Below are positions 47,945 through 56,991 of a stretch of DNA of 64,000 nucleotides, piece after piece (position 1 is the stretch's first letter; each line of letters starts with the position of its first letter). The notes under the pieces were generated by a model that saw only the letters and a list, made by a program, of their open reading frames with translations, was not told the origin of the DNA and made no database searches. The DNA is from Dermacoccus abyssi (GTDB lineage Bacteria; Actinomycetota; Actinomycetes; Actinomycetales; Dermatophilaceae): NCBI RefSeq assembly GCF_003515945.1, contig NZ_QWLM01000010.1:1-64000 (forward strand), read 5' to 3'. The position numbers and the translations under genes were made by a program.

Positions 47945-48949
47945 ATGAGCGAAACCCACAACGACCACGTCCACGCCGTCGTCACCGGGGCCAAGAGTCG
48001 CTCGCACGTGCTCTACATCGCCTCCTACCTTCGCCGCGTCCTGCAGGATCTTTCGGACGCCGGCCGCCTGCGCGTCTCGTTCGTCCCGGCAGCCGCGTTC
48101 CTCACCGCGCCCGCGGTCGGTGTCGAGGACGCGCGAGCCCTGCTGCCGGACGACCCACGCCTCTCGCTCGAGGAAGGCATGGCGGGATGGCGTTTCGCCG
48201 AGGGCGCGCGGGCCCTCTACGTCAGCGTGGGAACGCCCGGCCTGAAGGCTCTCGTCGCGCTTCGTCGCGCGAACGGCGTGCGCCCCATCCACGTCGTCGT
48301 CACCGACGAAGGCATCGGCACCTACGGTTCGTGGACGACTCGCCGTGACGCCATCCGCCGGCAGGGCGCCACGCTTGTCACGGCCACGCTCAAGGCAGGT
48401 CTCATCGCCGCGACGGGCAAGGCGTTGACGTCCGAGCGGTGGCCCGCGTATCGGCGCACCTCCCACGGCTGGGAGGTCACCGAGGCCGTGCGTGCGGAGT
48501 TCCGCGCCCACACCGAAGGTGCCTCCCGATCGGTGCGTCGCAGCGCCGTCATCCTCACTCAGCCCTTCGTCGATCTGGGGCTCATCGACGAGAAGCGGTA
48601 CGTCGACTACGTCCGCGGCCTGGTCGCGAGTTGCGCGGACGCGGGACTCGAACCACTGGTGCGCGCGCACCCTGCTGAGGACGTGCGCCGCTACGACGAG
48701 TTCGAGGTCATGCGCTCGCGCGGCACCGCCGAGCTCGATCCGCTCGTCGTCGGCGCCGACGCCGTCCTCGGAGGCCCCAGCACGGCCCTCGTCAACCTCA
48801 GCGCGATGTTCGGCGCCAACGTCGTCTGGGTGAGCGAACCCTCTCTCACCTTCCTCGACACCGATGTCTCCGAGGCTCAGCGGCATATCTTCGCGGCGTT
48901 CCTCGGCCGACCCGTCCGTCCGGTCGACGTGGCAACGCGACTCGCGTGA
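47945..48949 (+). CDS. GT-B sialyltransferase-like (nonulosonate transferase) protein
   Basis: A 334-aa protein. It has the three short motifs of bacterial GT38/GT52-type sialyltransferases in order and at fitting distance: D/E-D/E-G as Asp121-Glu122-Gly123 ('VVVTDEGIGTYGSW'), HP as His242-Pro243 ('LVRAHPAED') and the S/T motif as Pro-Ser-Thr at 278-280 ('VLGGPSTALVNLSAMFG'). Those motifs bind the CMP-sugar donor and base. Beside a complete pse pathway it is the best candidate to transfer pseudaminic acid. No membrane span; it acts in the cytoplasm on a lipid-linked acceptor. The next gene overlaps by 4 bp. Confidence 0.65.
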   Translation: MSETHNDHVHAVVTGAKSRSHVLYIASYLRRVLQDLSDAGRLRVSFVPAAAFLTAPAVGVEDARALLPDDPRLSLEEGMAGWRFAEGARALYVSVGTPGLKALVALRRANGVRPIHVVVTDEGIGTYGSWTTRRDAIRRQGATLVTATLKAGLIAATGKALTSERWPAYRRTSHGWEVTEAVRAEFRAHTEGASRSVRRSAVILTQPFVDLGLIDEKRYVDYVRGLVASCADAGLEPLVRAHPAEDVRRYDEFEVMRSRGTAELDPLVVGADAVLGGPSTALVNLSAMFGANVVWVSEPSLTFLDTDVSEAQRHIFAAFLGRPVRPVDVATRLA

Positions 48950-49926
48950 GTACCCGGCCCGACCTCGTCGAACAGTGGGAGCCCGGACGCAGCGTTCCGG
49001 TGGCTTCGATCCTCGGCGCTCTTCGTCGGGGATCGGGCGATCCGACGATGGTCGTGCGTCCCAACGCCGTGTGGTGGGGCGTGCACACGCCCGCAGGCCC
49101 GGCGGCCACCTGGTGGCAGGTCGAGCTCGCGGAGGGGGGCGAGCGCGTCATCCTGCGGGCATACGGAGCGGGCGCGGCGTGGTTCGCGGGCCGTTTGCCC
49201 ACCATCCTCGGTGAGGCGGACAGCCTCGACGGCTTCGCTGCCCATCACGAGCCCGTGAAGGCCGCCCTTCGCGTGCGTCAGCTCGCCGATTGGCGCATCC
49301 CGCGCACGGGCCTCGTCATCACCTCGCTCGTCCCGAGCATCCTCGAGCAGAAGGTCACCGGTCGTCAGGCCTTCGCAGGCTTCCGCCACCTCGTGCGCAT
49401 GTACGGCACCCCTGTCACGTTCGACCCGGAGGCGCTGCGGGCGGCGGGCCCTCAGGCACCGGCCGTCGCTCGCCTCATGGCCGCACCCTCTGCTGCACAG
49501 TGGCGACGTATTCCGTCCTGGGAATGGCTGCAAGCCGGTGTCGAGCCGCCGCAGTCACGCACCGTCATGCGTGCCCTCGAGCACGCGGACCGTCTCGAGC
49601 AGACGAGCGAGCTGCCGATTGCGGAGGCCCACGCGAGGCTGCGCCTCGTGCCCGGAATCGGTGTCTGGACGGCGGCAAAAGTTGCACAGAGCGCGTGGGG
49701 CGACCCCGACGCCCCCACCTTCGCCGACTACCACGTGGCCAAGGAGATCGGGCACGCGCTGCTCGGGCGTGACATCGACGACGTGGGTATGGCCGGCCTT
49801 CTCGAGCCCTACCGCGGACACCGCTATCGAGCCGAGCGCCTCATCCTCGCGGCCGCTCCGCGGCGCGAACGTCATGGTGCCCGTATGACGTTGCCCTCAC
49901 ACCTGCCCCAGCGCGCGTGGCGCTGA
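48946..49926 (+). CDS. DNA-3-methyladenine glycosylase II-like protein
   Basis: A 326-aa HhH-GPD glycosylase. 'LVPSILEQKVTGRQAFAGFRHLV', 'LRLVPGIGVWTAAKV' (helix-hairpin-helix) and 'DAPTFADYHVAKEIGHAL' (catalytic Asp in the ADYH block) are present. It removes alkylated bases. It starts with GTG overlapping the preceding stop by 4 bp, though its function is unrelated to the glycan genes. A weak inverted repeat follows at 49939-49978. Confidence 0.85.
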   Translation: MSTRPDLVEQWEPGRSVPVASILGALRRGSGDPTMVVRPNAVWWGVHTPAGPAATWWQVELAEGGERVILRAYGAGAAWFAGRLPTILGEADSLDGFAAHHEPVKAALRVRQLADWRIPRTGLVITSLVPSILEQKVTGRQAFAGFRHLVRMYGTPVTFDPEALRAAGPQAPAVARLMAAPSAAQWRRIPSWEWLQAGVEPPQSRTVMRALEHADRLEQTSELPIAEAHARLRLVPGIGVWTAAKVAQSAWGDPDAPTFADYHVAKEIGHALLGRDIDDVGMAGLLEPYRGHRYRAERLILAAAPRRERHGARMTLPSHLPQRAWR

Positions 49927-49938
49927 GGCGCAGCGAGA

Positions 49939-49978
49939 GACCTGCACGGGTGTCCCCGGTGTCGGGTGGGAGCAGGTC
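49939..49978. terminator. Possible terminator between converging genes
   Basis: Arms GACCTGC and GCAGGTC with a partly paired 26-nt interior. Weak. Confidence 0.35.
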
Positions 49979-49987
49979 GCCGATCGA

Positions 49988-50917
49988 TCAGGCTCCGAGA
50001 ACCGTGGTGCGTACCTCGCGCGCAGCTTCGACGTCGCCGACCAGCGCTCGCGCGAGCGGCGCACGCGTCACACTGAGACGCCCGGGGTAGCTGCCCTGAG
50101 CCTCGTCCTCGTCGATGAGAAGCACGTCGGCGAAGTCCGCGTAGAGCTTGGCCACCTGCGCCGACGTCATCTCGAGGCCCGCCTGCGACCAGGCGCTGCG
50201 CTCGGCGTCACCGTTGCGGCTCGTCGGCAGGCCGACCGGACTCATGACGACGACGCGGGCCGCTGTGCCGCGCAGGGCGTCGCGCACGCCGGGCACCCCG
50301 AGCAGCCCCGGCCCGTCGAGCACGGGTGACATCGGGGTGAGCACGACGACGTCGCTGCTGCGCAGCGCGTCGAGCACGCCGGGGGAGGGCGTCGACTGTT
50401 CGAGCCCGGCGACTCCGAAGCCCTGCGGTTCGCCCCGGTCGGCATCCCCGAGCCACCGGGCGACGGGGCGGCTGCTGCGCTCTCCGGCCTCGTTCTCCTC
50501 GATGACGTGAAGTTCGACGGGCTCGTTCGTCGCGGGAATGACGCGAGCCTCCGCTGCGGGGCTCTGGAGCTGGGCACACGTGGCCGCGGTCTCACCTCGA
50601 GCGCGCCAGTAGTTGCGGGCGACGGCGAAGGCGACACTCTCGTCGTTGAGAATCGGCCACTCGCCGGGTGCCAGGCCCAGTTCTGCGAGCGTCGAGGAGA
50701 CGGTCGACGTGGAGGGGCGCGCGGGTGAGGGCGTGAAAGCGCGCAGTGCGGCGTCCGTGTCCGGGGTGAAGCGCAGACCCGCAACACTGAGGTCCCCCGA
50801 AGTATTTGTGATGCAGATCACATCATCCATCGGCGTGTCGATGGTCGAACCCGGCGCGAACAGCCCATGTAGTGCTGCAGCTGACTGGGGACCACTAGAT
50901 AGGAGCGTGAGTTGCAT
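49988..50917 (-). CDS. Diverged CofD/FbiA-like 2-phospho-L-lactate transferase
   Basis: A 309-aa protein of the length and general layout of CofD: 'DDVICITNTSGDLSVAGLRFTPDTDAAL', 'EWPILNDESVAFAVARNYWRARGETAATC', 'SPGVLDALRSSDVVVLTPMSPVLDGPGLLGVPGVRDALRG' and 'VYADFADVLLIDEDEA'-like end are recognisable. The N-terminal glycine-rich loop (usually GGxGGA) is replaced by 'LLSSGPQSAAALHGLF'. FbiA makes the F420 precursor and in mycobacteria lies beside whiB2 and fbiB; fbiB is absent here. Activity is uncertain. The promoter region holds a 13-bp palindrome at 50920-50932. Confidence 0.65.
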   Translation of the reverse strand: MQLTLLSSGPQSAAALHGLFAPGSTIDTPMDDVICITNTSGDLSVAGLRFTPDTDAALRAFTPSPARPSTSTVSSTLAELGLAPGEWPILNDESVAFAVARNYWRARGETAATCAQLQSPAAEARVIPATNEPVELHVIEENEAGERSSRPVARWLGDADRGEPQGFGVAGLEQSTPSPGVLDALRSSDVVVLTPMSPVLDGPGLLGVPGVRDALRGTAARVVVMSPVGLPTSRNGDAERSAWSQAGLEMTSAQVAKLYADFADVLLIDEDEAQGSYPGRLSVTRAPLARALVGDVEAAREVRTTVLGA

Positions 50918-50919
50918 AT

Positions 50920-50932
50920 TGTCAGTGTGACA
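50920..50932. promoter_or_regulatory. Palindrome in the CofD-like gene promoter
   Basis: TGTCA-GTG-TGACA, directly upstream of the start codon; could be an operator or coincidence. Confidence 0.3.
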
Positions 50933-50993
50933 GGCGAGGTGGTGGAGGCGCCATTCACCCCCGGGGAGGGGGTTACGAGCATTCCCGTTCGGC

Positions 50994-51022
50994 TTGACTC
51001 ACTCGAATGACATCGATGTAAT
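50994..51022 (+). promoter_or_regulatory. Promoter of whiB
   Basis: TTGACT at 50994-50999 and TGTAAT at 51017-51022, spacing 17 bp, the best -35/-10 pair in the window. Predicted leader about 128 nt with AAAGGA before the ATG. Confidence 0.55.
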
Positions 51023-51156
51023 TGCCATGTCGCGCTTCGCCGTCCCCCTTGTTGTCGTCCCGCTCCGGTGGGGTTGTCACCGCCGGGTGGTATTGGGCCG
51101 AAGTTCGCCGAAGTACACCGACGCCTGACCATGGCACCGACGACGAAAGGACGGAC

Positions 51157-51429
51157 ATGCAGGAATTCATGCAGTTGATCAGCCTGCACGACGCCCTGGA
51201 CGACACGGAGGAAATGTCGTGGCAGGAGCGCGCACTGTGCGCGCAGACCGACCCCGAAGCGTTCTTCCCCGAGAAGGGCGGCTCCACCCGCGAGGCCAAG
51301 CGTGTCTGCGTCGGGTGTGAGGTTCGCTCCGAGTGCCTCGAGTACGCGCTGGAGAACGACGAGCGCTTCGGCATCTGGGGTGGCCTTTCCGAGCGTGAGC
51401 GCCGCAAGCTGAAGAAGCGCGCGGTCTGA
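51157..51429 (+). CDS. whiB2: WhiB family transcriptional regulator (WhiB2/WhmD-like)
   Basis: A 90-aa redox-sensing regulator. The [4Fe-4S] cysteines are in 'ALCAQTDPEAFFPEKGG' and 'CVGCEVRSECLEYAL' (C, CxxC, C spacing), followed by 'FGIWGGLSERERRKL', the G(I/V)WGG turn and basic helix. WhiB2 proteins control cell division and septation. The gene lies in the conserved order next to a CofD-like gene and wall glycosyltransferase. GAAAGGA supports ATG 51157. Confidence 0.93.
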   Translation: MQEFMQLISLHDALDDTEEMSWQERALCAQTDPEAFFPEKGGSTREAKRVCVGCEVRSECLEYALENDERFGIWGGLSERERRKLKKRAV

Positions 51430-51433
51430 TCAG

Positions 51434-54400
51434 GTGACGGCGAGCGCTCGACTCGGCGTCCACGAGCCCCGCGAGGGCACACCCGAGCATCCTTTCGTCA
51501 CCGCCGTCCTCGTGGCGCGGGACGGACACCTACCGTGGCTTCGCGCCACGGTCGATGCATTTCTCGACCAGTCGCGACAGGCGGACCGCCTCGTCGTCGT
51601 CGACGGCACTCCCGATCAGGACATGCGCGAGGTCCTCGCGCGTGAGTTCCCGGAACTGCGTGAGGTCGACCTCACTGTCGTCAAGGCGAACCACGAGGAA
51701 GCCTTCGCCGGTCTCGTCGACCGGGCCGTGCAGGCCATTCCCGCGCGTGGCAGCGACCACGTCGTCGCGCTGCGCGATCGCCGCCGCGCCCGCCGACGCC
51801 CCACCCACCCGAGCGACCGCTACCACTGGTTGTGGCTGCTCCACGAGGACTCCGCTCCGACGCCCGACTCCCTGAAGGCGCTCATGCGCTCGGTGGGTCG
51901 AAGCGAGCGCATCGGTATCGCGGGCTGCAAGATCAACGAGCTCGACCGTCCATCCCGTCTGATCAACATCGGTATCGACGTCACGCGCAGCGGGCGTCAC
52001 GTCGCCCGCACCGTCGAGGGCGAACTCGACCAGGGCCAGCACGACGGGCGCCGTGACGTGCTCGCCGTGTCGAGTGCCGGCATGCTCGTGCGCCAGGACG
52101 TCTACCTCGATCTGGGCGGCTTCGATCCCGCGTTCGACGGCGACGGTGACGGTCTCGATCTGTGCTGGCGAGCCCACCTCGCCGACCACGCGGTCGTCGT
52201 CGTGCCCGAGGCCACCGCACACCAGGACATCGACTCCGCGCACCTGTTGCGCGTCATGGAGGGCCGCGGGACGCGTCTGACGCGTCGCCAGCGCCGCAGC
52301 ATGACGCGCCGCTCGGGTGACCCCGATCGTCCGGCCGCGCACTCGGGCAGCACACTGCGCCGCCACCGTCAGGTCGCCCTCGCGCGGACCTCCACGCTCC
52401 GTTTCCCCTTCGCGCTCGCGTGGGCAACGATCTCGTCTGCGCTGCTGGGTGTCGTGCTGCTCCTGCTCAAGCGCCCGCGCTCGGCCGCGTCGGAGTTCGG
52501 TCAGGCCAGTGCAGGTCTCGGACTCGGCCGCATCATGGGCGCGCGACGCCGCTTCCGTGGACGTGCCAGCGTGAGCAACGCCCAACTCTCGTCCCTCTTC
52601 GTCCCGGCCGAAGCGGGGCGTGCCGCGGCCTGGGACGCCGCGGTCGCCGCGCTGACACCTGGTGGCTCGAAGCCGGTGCACCAGCCGATCTCCACCGAGA
52701 CGGGCCCGCAGTCCGAAGAGGCCGAGGAAATGCGGACCCGCGGCGGCGTGCTCAAGCGCATCGTGCGCCACCCCGGTCTCTGGGCCGTACTCGTGCTGTT
52801 CGGCATGAGCCTGTTCATCTTCCGTGACGCCTTGAGTGACGGCGCTCTTCGCGGCGGTCACGGCCTCGCGGGTGGCGAACTCCTGCCGTACTTCACCTCG
52901 CCCGGCGGTGTCTGGCACGCCTGGCGCGACGCCTGGCAGGGCCCCGGTTTCGGGCACGCCGCCTCGTCGGTGCCCTATCTGCCGTTCATCGCCATCGGTT
53001 CCTGGTTCGTCTCGCTCCTGCCGGGTGTGGCCGATTCCACCGCGACCGCGACAGCCATCACATGGCTCTTCCTGGCCGCTCCGGCACTCGCAGGGTGGTC
53101 GGCCTACCTCGCGGGGCGCGCGGCGACGAAGCTCGCGTGGCCACGAGCTCTGGCAGCCCTCGCGTGGGGCTCTCTCGCCCCGCTCACGACGGCGCTGCTC
53201 GGCGGGCGCCTCGGCCCCGTCATCGCGCATATCGTGCTCCCGCTGGCCCTGGCGGGCATTCTGCGGCTCGGCCGCTCCGGCGCCACCGTCGCAGGCACGG
53301 CAGCCACTGCGCTCTCCGTCACGGTGCTCGGTGCCTACACACCGATCCTCCTTCCCGTCCTGGCGATTGCCCTGCTCGTCGTCGCGGTGCTGGGGTCGAG
53401 CGCCGCGAAAATCCGCGCGCTCGCCGTGGTCGTGCTCGTACCGCTGTTGCTCGGGCACTGGAGCGTCGAGGCCTTCTCCGACCCGAGCAAGTTCGTCGGC
53501 GGCCCCGGGGTCCTGACGGACGGTGACGGCGGCGCGCCGTTGTCCGCGCTCCTGTTCCACCCGGGCGGCCCGGGCTCGACGCCGTTGCTCCTGGCGGTAC
53601 CTGTCCTCTTCTTCGGCCTGTGGGGCGCGCTGCGCGGCCGGGGTCACGAACTCGCGCGCTGGGCACTCGTGGTCCTCGCGCTCGTCGCTCTCGCTGCCGC
53701 GCTGCTCGCGCCGCGTCACTCCCTTGGCGCGCCCACCGGACTGCACGTGTGGACGGGTGTCCCGGAGCAGGTCGCGGCGCTGTCGATGCTCGCGCTCGCG
53801 CTCATCGGCGCAGATCGTGTCCACGGTTCTTCCGAACCCGGAACCCGTTCGGCCACCTCGCGCCTCGGGCGCCTCAGCGTCGTCACGATCGCGCTCGTCA
53901 TGGGTGGGGTCATCGGTCTGACGGCGTGGAACGCCTCGGCCGGCAAGAACGGCGTCCAAGCCATGCGCAACCCGGCTCCTGCCATCACCGTGCACGAGGC
54001 TGAGTCGGCGCGAGCCGGCATGCTGCTCGACCTCCAGCCACGTTCGGGGGCCGTGACGTTCACCGTTCGCAGCCGCGAGGCCGGCCTGCCCTCGGTCGAC
54101 CCGACCCAGCCGGCGATGCAGACGCCGACGTCCGTGACCAAGGCCATTGCCGCGCTCGTCGACTCGGGCGCCGGTGAGCGGGCCCAGGCCGCCCAGACCC
54201 TGCGGGACGCCGGAATCGCCTTCGTCGCGGCCGACCGTCGCGCGCAGGAGTCCGACACGCTGTTCGCTGCCCTCGACTCCGCTGACGGACTCGTGCCGAT
54301 GGCGACGGACTCGACGGCGTCCCTGTACCGCATCGACGGTGCCGGGGGCGGGCGTGCCGCACGGGTCGTCGTGCGTGACGGCGACGAGCGTCACATCGTC

Positions 54401-54706
54401 CCCGTGCGCGGCCCGCACGCGCGGGTCTCGACGACGTTGCCGAGCGGTGACGCGCAGCGCAGGCTCGTCGTGAGCGCCGGCAACGACTTCGCTCGTGAGG
54501 CCGAGGTGACCCTCGACGGACGCGCGCTCGAGGCGGTGGCCGGCACCCAGATGCCCACCTACAGGGTCGGCGCGGACGGCGGCAAACTCGTCATCGAACC
54601 CGGCACGGCGTGGCCGGCCTGGCGCGCGGCCCAGCTCGTGCTGCTCGGGCTCGTCGTGTTCCTGGCCGTTCCGTTCGGGTCCGCGCGCGGACGCGGGCGT
54701 CAGTGA
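51434..54706 (+). CDS. Large multi-pass GT2 glycosyltransferase
   Basis: A 1090-aa protein starting with GTG 4 bp after whiB. Residues 15-300 are a GT-A domain ('FVTAVLVARDGHLPWLRATVDAFLDQ', 'WLWLLHEDSAPTPDSLKALM' and 'FDPAFDGDGDGLDLCWRAHLADHAVVVVPEA'); a hydrophobic segment lies near 325-345; after a loop come roughly 10-12 membrane spans (about 450-820) and a 240-residue extracytoplasmic end. Related proteins in the whiB2 neighbourhood probably build or transfer a wall polysaccharide. Translationally linked to the DUF5719 gene by a 13-bp gap. Confidence 0.8.
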   Translation: MTASARLGVHEPREGTPEHPFVTAVLVARDGHLPWLRATVDAFLDQSRQADRLVVVDGTPDQDMREVLAREFPELREVDLTVVKANHEEAFAGLVDRAVQAIPARGSDHVVALRDRRRARRRPTHPSDRYHWLWLLHEDSAPTPDSLKALMRSVGRSERIGIAGCKINELDRPSRLINIGIDVTRSGRHVARTVEGELDQGQHDGRRDVLAVSSAGMLVRQDVYLDLGGFDPAFDGDGDGLDLCWRAHLADHAVVVVPEATAHQDIDSAHLLRVMEGRGTRLTRRQRRSMTRRSGDPDRPAAHSGSTLRRHRQVALARTSTLRFPFALAWATISSALLGVVLLLLKRPRSAASEFGQASAGLGLGRIMGARRRFRGRASVSNAQLSSLFVPAEAGRAAAWDAAVAALTPGGSKPVHQPISTETGPQSEEAEEMRTRGGVLKRIVRHPGLWAVLVLFGMSLFIFRDALSDGALRGGHGLAGGELLPYFTSPGGVWHAWRDAWQGPGFGHAASSVPYLPFIAIGSWFVSLLPGVADSTATATAITWLFLAAPALAGWSAYLAGRAATKLAWPRALAALAWGSLAPLTTALLGGRLGPVIAHIVLPLALAGILRLGRSGATVAGTAATALSVTVLGAYTPILLPVLAIALLVVAVLGSSAAKIRALAVVVLVPLLLGHWSVEAFSDPSKFVGGPGVLTDGDGGAPLSALLFHPGGPGSTPLLLAVPVLFFGLWGALRGRGHELARWALVVLALVALAAALLAPRHSLGAPTGLHVWTGVPEQVAALSMLALALIGADRVHGSSEPGTRSATSRLGRLSVVTIALVMGGVIGLTAWNASAGKNGVQAMRNPAPAITVHEAESARAGMLLDLQPRSGAVTFTVRSREAGLPSVDPTQPAMQTPTSVTKAIAALVDSGAGERAQAAQTLRDAGIAFVAADRRAQESDTLFAALDSADGLVPMATDSTASLYRIDGAGGGRAARVVVRDGDERHIVPVRGPHARVSTTLPSGDAQRRLVVSAGNDFAREAEVTLDGRALEAVAGTQMPTYRVGADGGKLVIEPGTAWPAWRAAQLVLLGLVVFLAVPFGSARGRGRQ

Positions 54707-54719
54707 GGCAGGGGAGGAC

Positions 54720-56120
54720 ATGAGCGCACAAGGAATCGCGCGCGGGGTCGTGCTCGCCGCCGCAGCAGCGGGCATGGTGTGGACGGCTCACGCGGCTCCG
54801 GTTCGCACGAGCACGGGCGAGCGCCTCGCGACGACGACGAGTGCCGTCGAAGCGGCCTCGCTCGTCTGCCCCGGGGGCGCCGGATCGAACGGCTCGACCG
54901 AGGTCAACGCGACGTCGTCGCCTGAGCTCCTCACGCCGTTCGCGCGGGAGGGCGGCGGAGCGAGTGCACGCCTCGAGTCGTCGTCCGACCCGAAGGCGAT
55001 GTCCCTCGAGCGAGGCGGCGCGACCGTCACCGAGATGAAGGGTGGGCCCCTCGTCGTCGAGGCAACCGGCGGCATGGCTCCTGGTTTTGCCGCAGCGCAG
55101 ATCAGCGGCGGCGACGGGCAGTCGCCACTCGTCGCACGCACCTGTGCAGCTTCCCTCAACGAGGCGTGGATCCCGGTGGGGCAGAAGGGTTCCTCACGCC
55201 TGTCGACCCTCGTGCTCGTCAACAGCGGTTCGCACGGTGCCACGGTCGACATCGACGTCAGTTCACGCGACGGCGACGTAGCCGGTGCCGCCATCACGGA
55301 CAAGGCTGTCCCCGCGCACTCGCGCGTCGAGGTCAACCTGCCGACCGAGGCCAAGAACCACGACGGTGTCGTCGTCCACGTGCGTAGCGAGAGCGGTGCC
55401 GTACAGGCCAGCGTGCGGGACAGCGCGAGCTCGGGTTCGACCAAGGGTGAGGAACTGACGGCCCAGTACGCCGTGCCCGGCACGACTCAGATCGTCCCTG
55501 CGGCGCCCGTGACGGACGGCAAGACCAGCGTTCGTCTGGCGGCCCCGGCCGGGCGCGGCGCCGTCGTCAAGCTGTCGGCTCTGTCGACCCAGGGCGAAGC
55601 GTCGAAGGACCGTGTCGTCTCCGTGCCGCGCGGCCGGACCCTCGACGTGTCGCTGGAGGGTTTGAAGGGGTCGACCGTCGCGGTGCGAGCCACGTCTGAG
55701 GCTGAGATCGTCGCCGCAGCCACCGCTCCTGCGGCCTCGGGCGCCTCGGCGGACTTCGCGTGGGCCCAAGCCGCGCCGGACATCGGACCGGCGGCCGGCA
55801 CGTCTCTACGTGGCGCGGGGACCGGGGGAGATCTCGTGCTCGCAGCCAGCGCTCCGCAGGTGCGGGCGACCGTCGTCGTGACGACGAAGGACGGCAAGAG
55901 CACAACCCAGCACGTCGACGTGCGCGACAACGCGGCTCGACGTATCTCCGTCCCGAAGGACGCGAGCGTGTGGGTGACCGCGCCGACGAAGCAGGGCGAA
56001 TCGCACCTTCATGCGGGAATCGTGCTCCGCACCGGCGCCAAGTCCTCGGATCGCATCACGACGCTCACCCTCACGGCTGCGCCGTGGATGCGCGAGCAAA
56101 CCGCACTCGTCGCCCGCTGA
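54720..56120 (+). CDS. DUF5719 family exported protein
   Basis: A 466-aa protein with a weak signal sequence (residues 1-25, AAAAGMVWTAHA) and a beta-rich body with repeats such as 'RLSTLVLVNSGSHGATVDIDVSSRDG' and 'VTTKDGKSTTQHVDV'. The family is restricted to actinobacteria and always follows the large glycosyltransferase, so the two are likely partners at the outer membrane face or wall. Function unknown. GGGGAGG precedes ATG 54720. Confidence 0.75.
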   Translation: MSAQGIARGVVLAAAAAGMVWTAHAAPVRTSTGERLATTTSAVEAASLVCPGGAGSNGSTEVNATSSPELLTPFAREGGGASARLESSSDPKAMSLERGGATVTEMKGGPLVVEATGGMAPGFAAAQISGGDGQSPLVARTCAASLNEAWIPVGQKGSSRLSTLVLVNSGSHGATVDIDVSSRDGDVAGAAITDKAVPAHSRVEVNLPTEAKNHDGVVVHVRSESGAVQASVRDSASSGSTKGEELTAQYAVPGTTQIVPAAPVTDGKTSVRLAAPAGRGAVVKLSALSTQGEASKDRVVSVPRGRTLDVSLEGLKGSTVAVRATSEAEIVAAATAPAASGASADFAWAQAAPDIGPAAGTSLRGAGTGGDLVLAASAPQVRATVVVTTKDGKSTTQHVDVRDNAARRISVPKDASVWVTAPTKQGESHLHAGIVLRTGAKSSDRITTLTLTAAPWMREQTALVAR

Positions 56121-56172
56121 TCCGCTCATCCCGCCCGGCTGATCGCCGGTCGGACCTGTGGGCCGTCGTGCG

Positions 56173-56991
56173 TCAGCGAGCTGCGAGCCACTGAGCGTAG
56201 GTACGTCCACCGCGCTGGGCCTGTTCGCCCGGCAGATTCGTGCCACGGGCGAAGGAGCGCAGAACACCTCCGAGCGTTGGCACACGCACGGACCGAACGG
56301 GTCGGCGGCTCTCGAGGTGAGCTGTCAGTGTGGAGAGTTCACCTAGCGAGAAGGTCTCCGGTCCGGCCAACTCGAGCGGCGTCGCAAGACTCGTGCGAAT
56401 GAGGGCGACGTCCACGAGCTTGCGCGCCACCCATTCGGGGTCCACCGGGCTGACCCGGACGCGGGATTCGGCTCCCGTGAGCCGTGCCGCGGCGCCGCTC
56501 ACCACCTCGTGGGCGAGGGTGTGGAACTGGGTCGCTCGCACGATCGACGCGCGCCCCGACCAGGACTCGGCGAGGTTCTCGGTGTCTGCCTTCGTGCGGT
56601 AGTAGGCCAGCGGGTTGTTCCAGCACCCCACGATCGAGGGCAGGACGAGGTGGGCGCCGGGTGCCCAGGCATCGAGAGAACGCAGGAGGTTACGTGTTCC
56701 GTCGCGGTCGACTCGGGCATTCGACGGATCCGTGGCGCAGTGGATGACCGCCCCCACGCCCGGAAGTGCCTCGTCGAGGCCCGCCCCTGTCAGGATGTCA
56801 CCGACCGCGCAGGTCACGTCGGTGATCGGGGTACGGTGGACGAGCGCTCGCACCGGGATGGACGAGGCGCGTAGTTCCTCCACCACGGCGCGGCCGAGAA
56901 CGCCCGAAGCACCCGTCACGAGAACCGGTGCGCGTCCGACGCCGAGCACGTCGGGGGGCAGGATCGGGGCAGCGGTGGGGGTCGTCGTCAC
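56173..56991 (-). CDS. NAD(P)-dependent SDR, NmrA/epimerase-like
   Basis: A 272-aa extended SDR: 'PVLVTGASGVLGRAVVEEL' (GxxGxxG), 'TCAVGDILTGAGLDEALPGVGAVIHCATD', 'YYRTKADTENLAE'. The catalytic YxxxK is 'YRTKA'. A sugar epimerase or quinone-type reductase is possible. The GTG start overlaps the stop of the metallopeptidase-like gene by 4 bp. Confidence 0.75.
   Translation of the reverse strand: MTTTPTAAPILPPDVLGVGRAPVLVTGASGVLGRAVVEELRASSIPVRALVHRTPITDVTCAVGDILTGAGLDEALPGVGAVIHCATDPSNARVDRDGTRNLLRSLDAWAPGAHLVLPSIVGCWNNPLAYYRTKADTENLAESWSGRASIVRATQFHTLAHEVVSGAAARLTGAESRVRVSPVDPEWVARKLVDVALIRTSLATPLELAGPETFSLGELSTLTAHLESRRPVRSVRVPTLGGVLRSFARGTNLPGEQAQRGGRTYAQWLAAR

Noticed and set aside
51530-54775. 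A very long open frame on the minus strand (1081 codons)
   Set aside because: It is the antisense of the glycosyltransferase gene; its protein is rich in Arg/Gly/Glu without motifs or a ribosome site, as expected in high-GC DNA.
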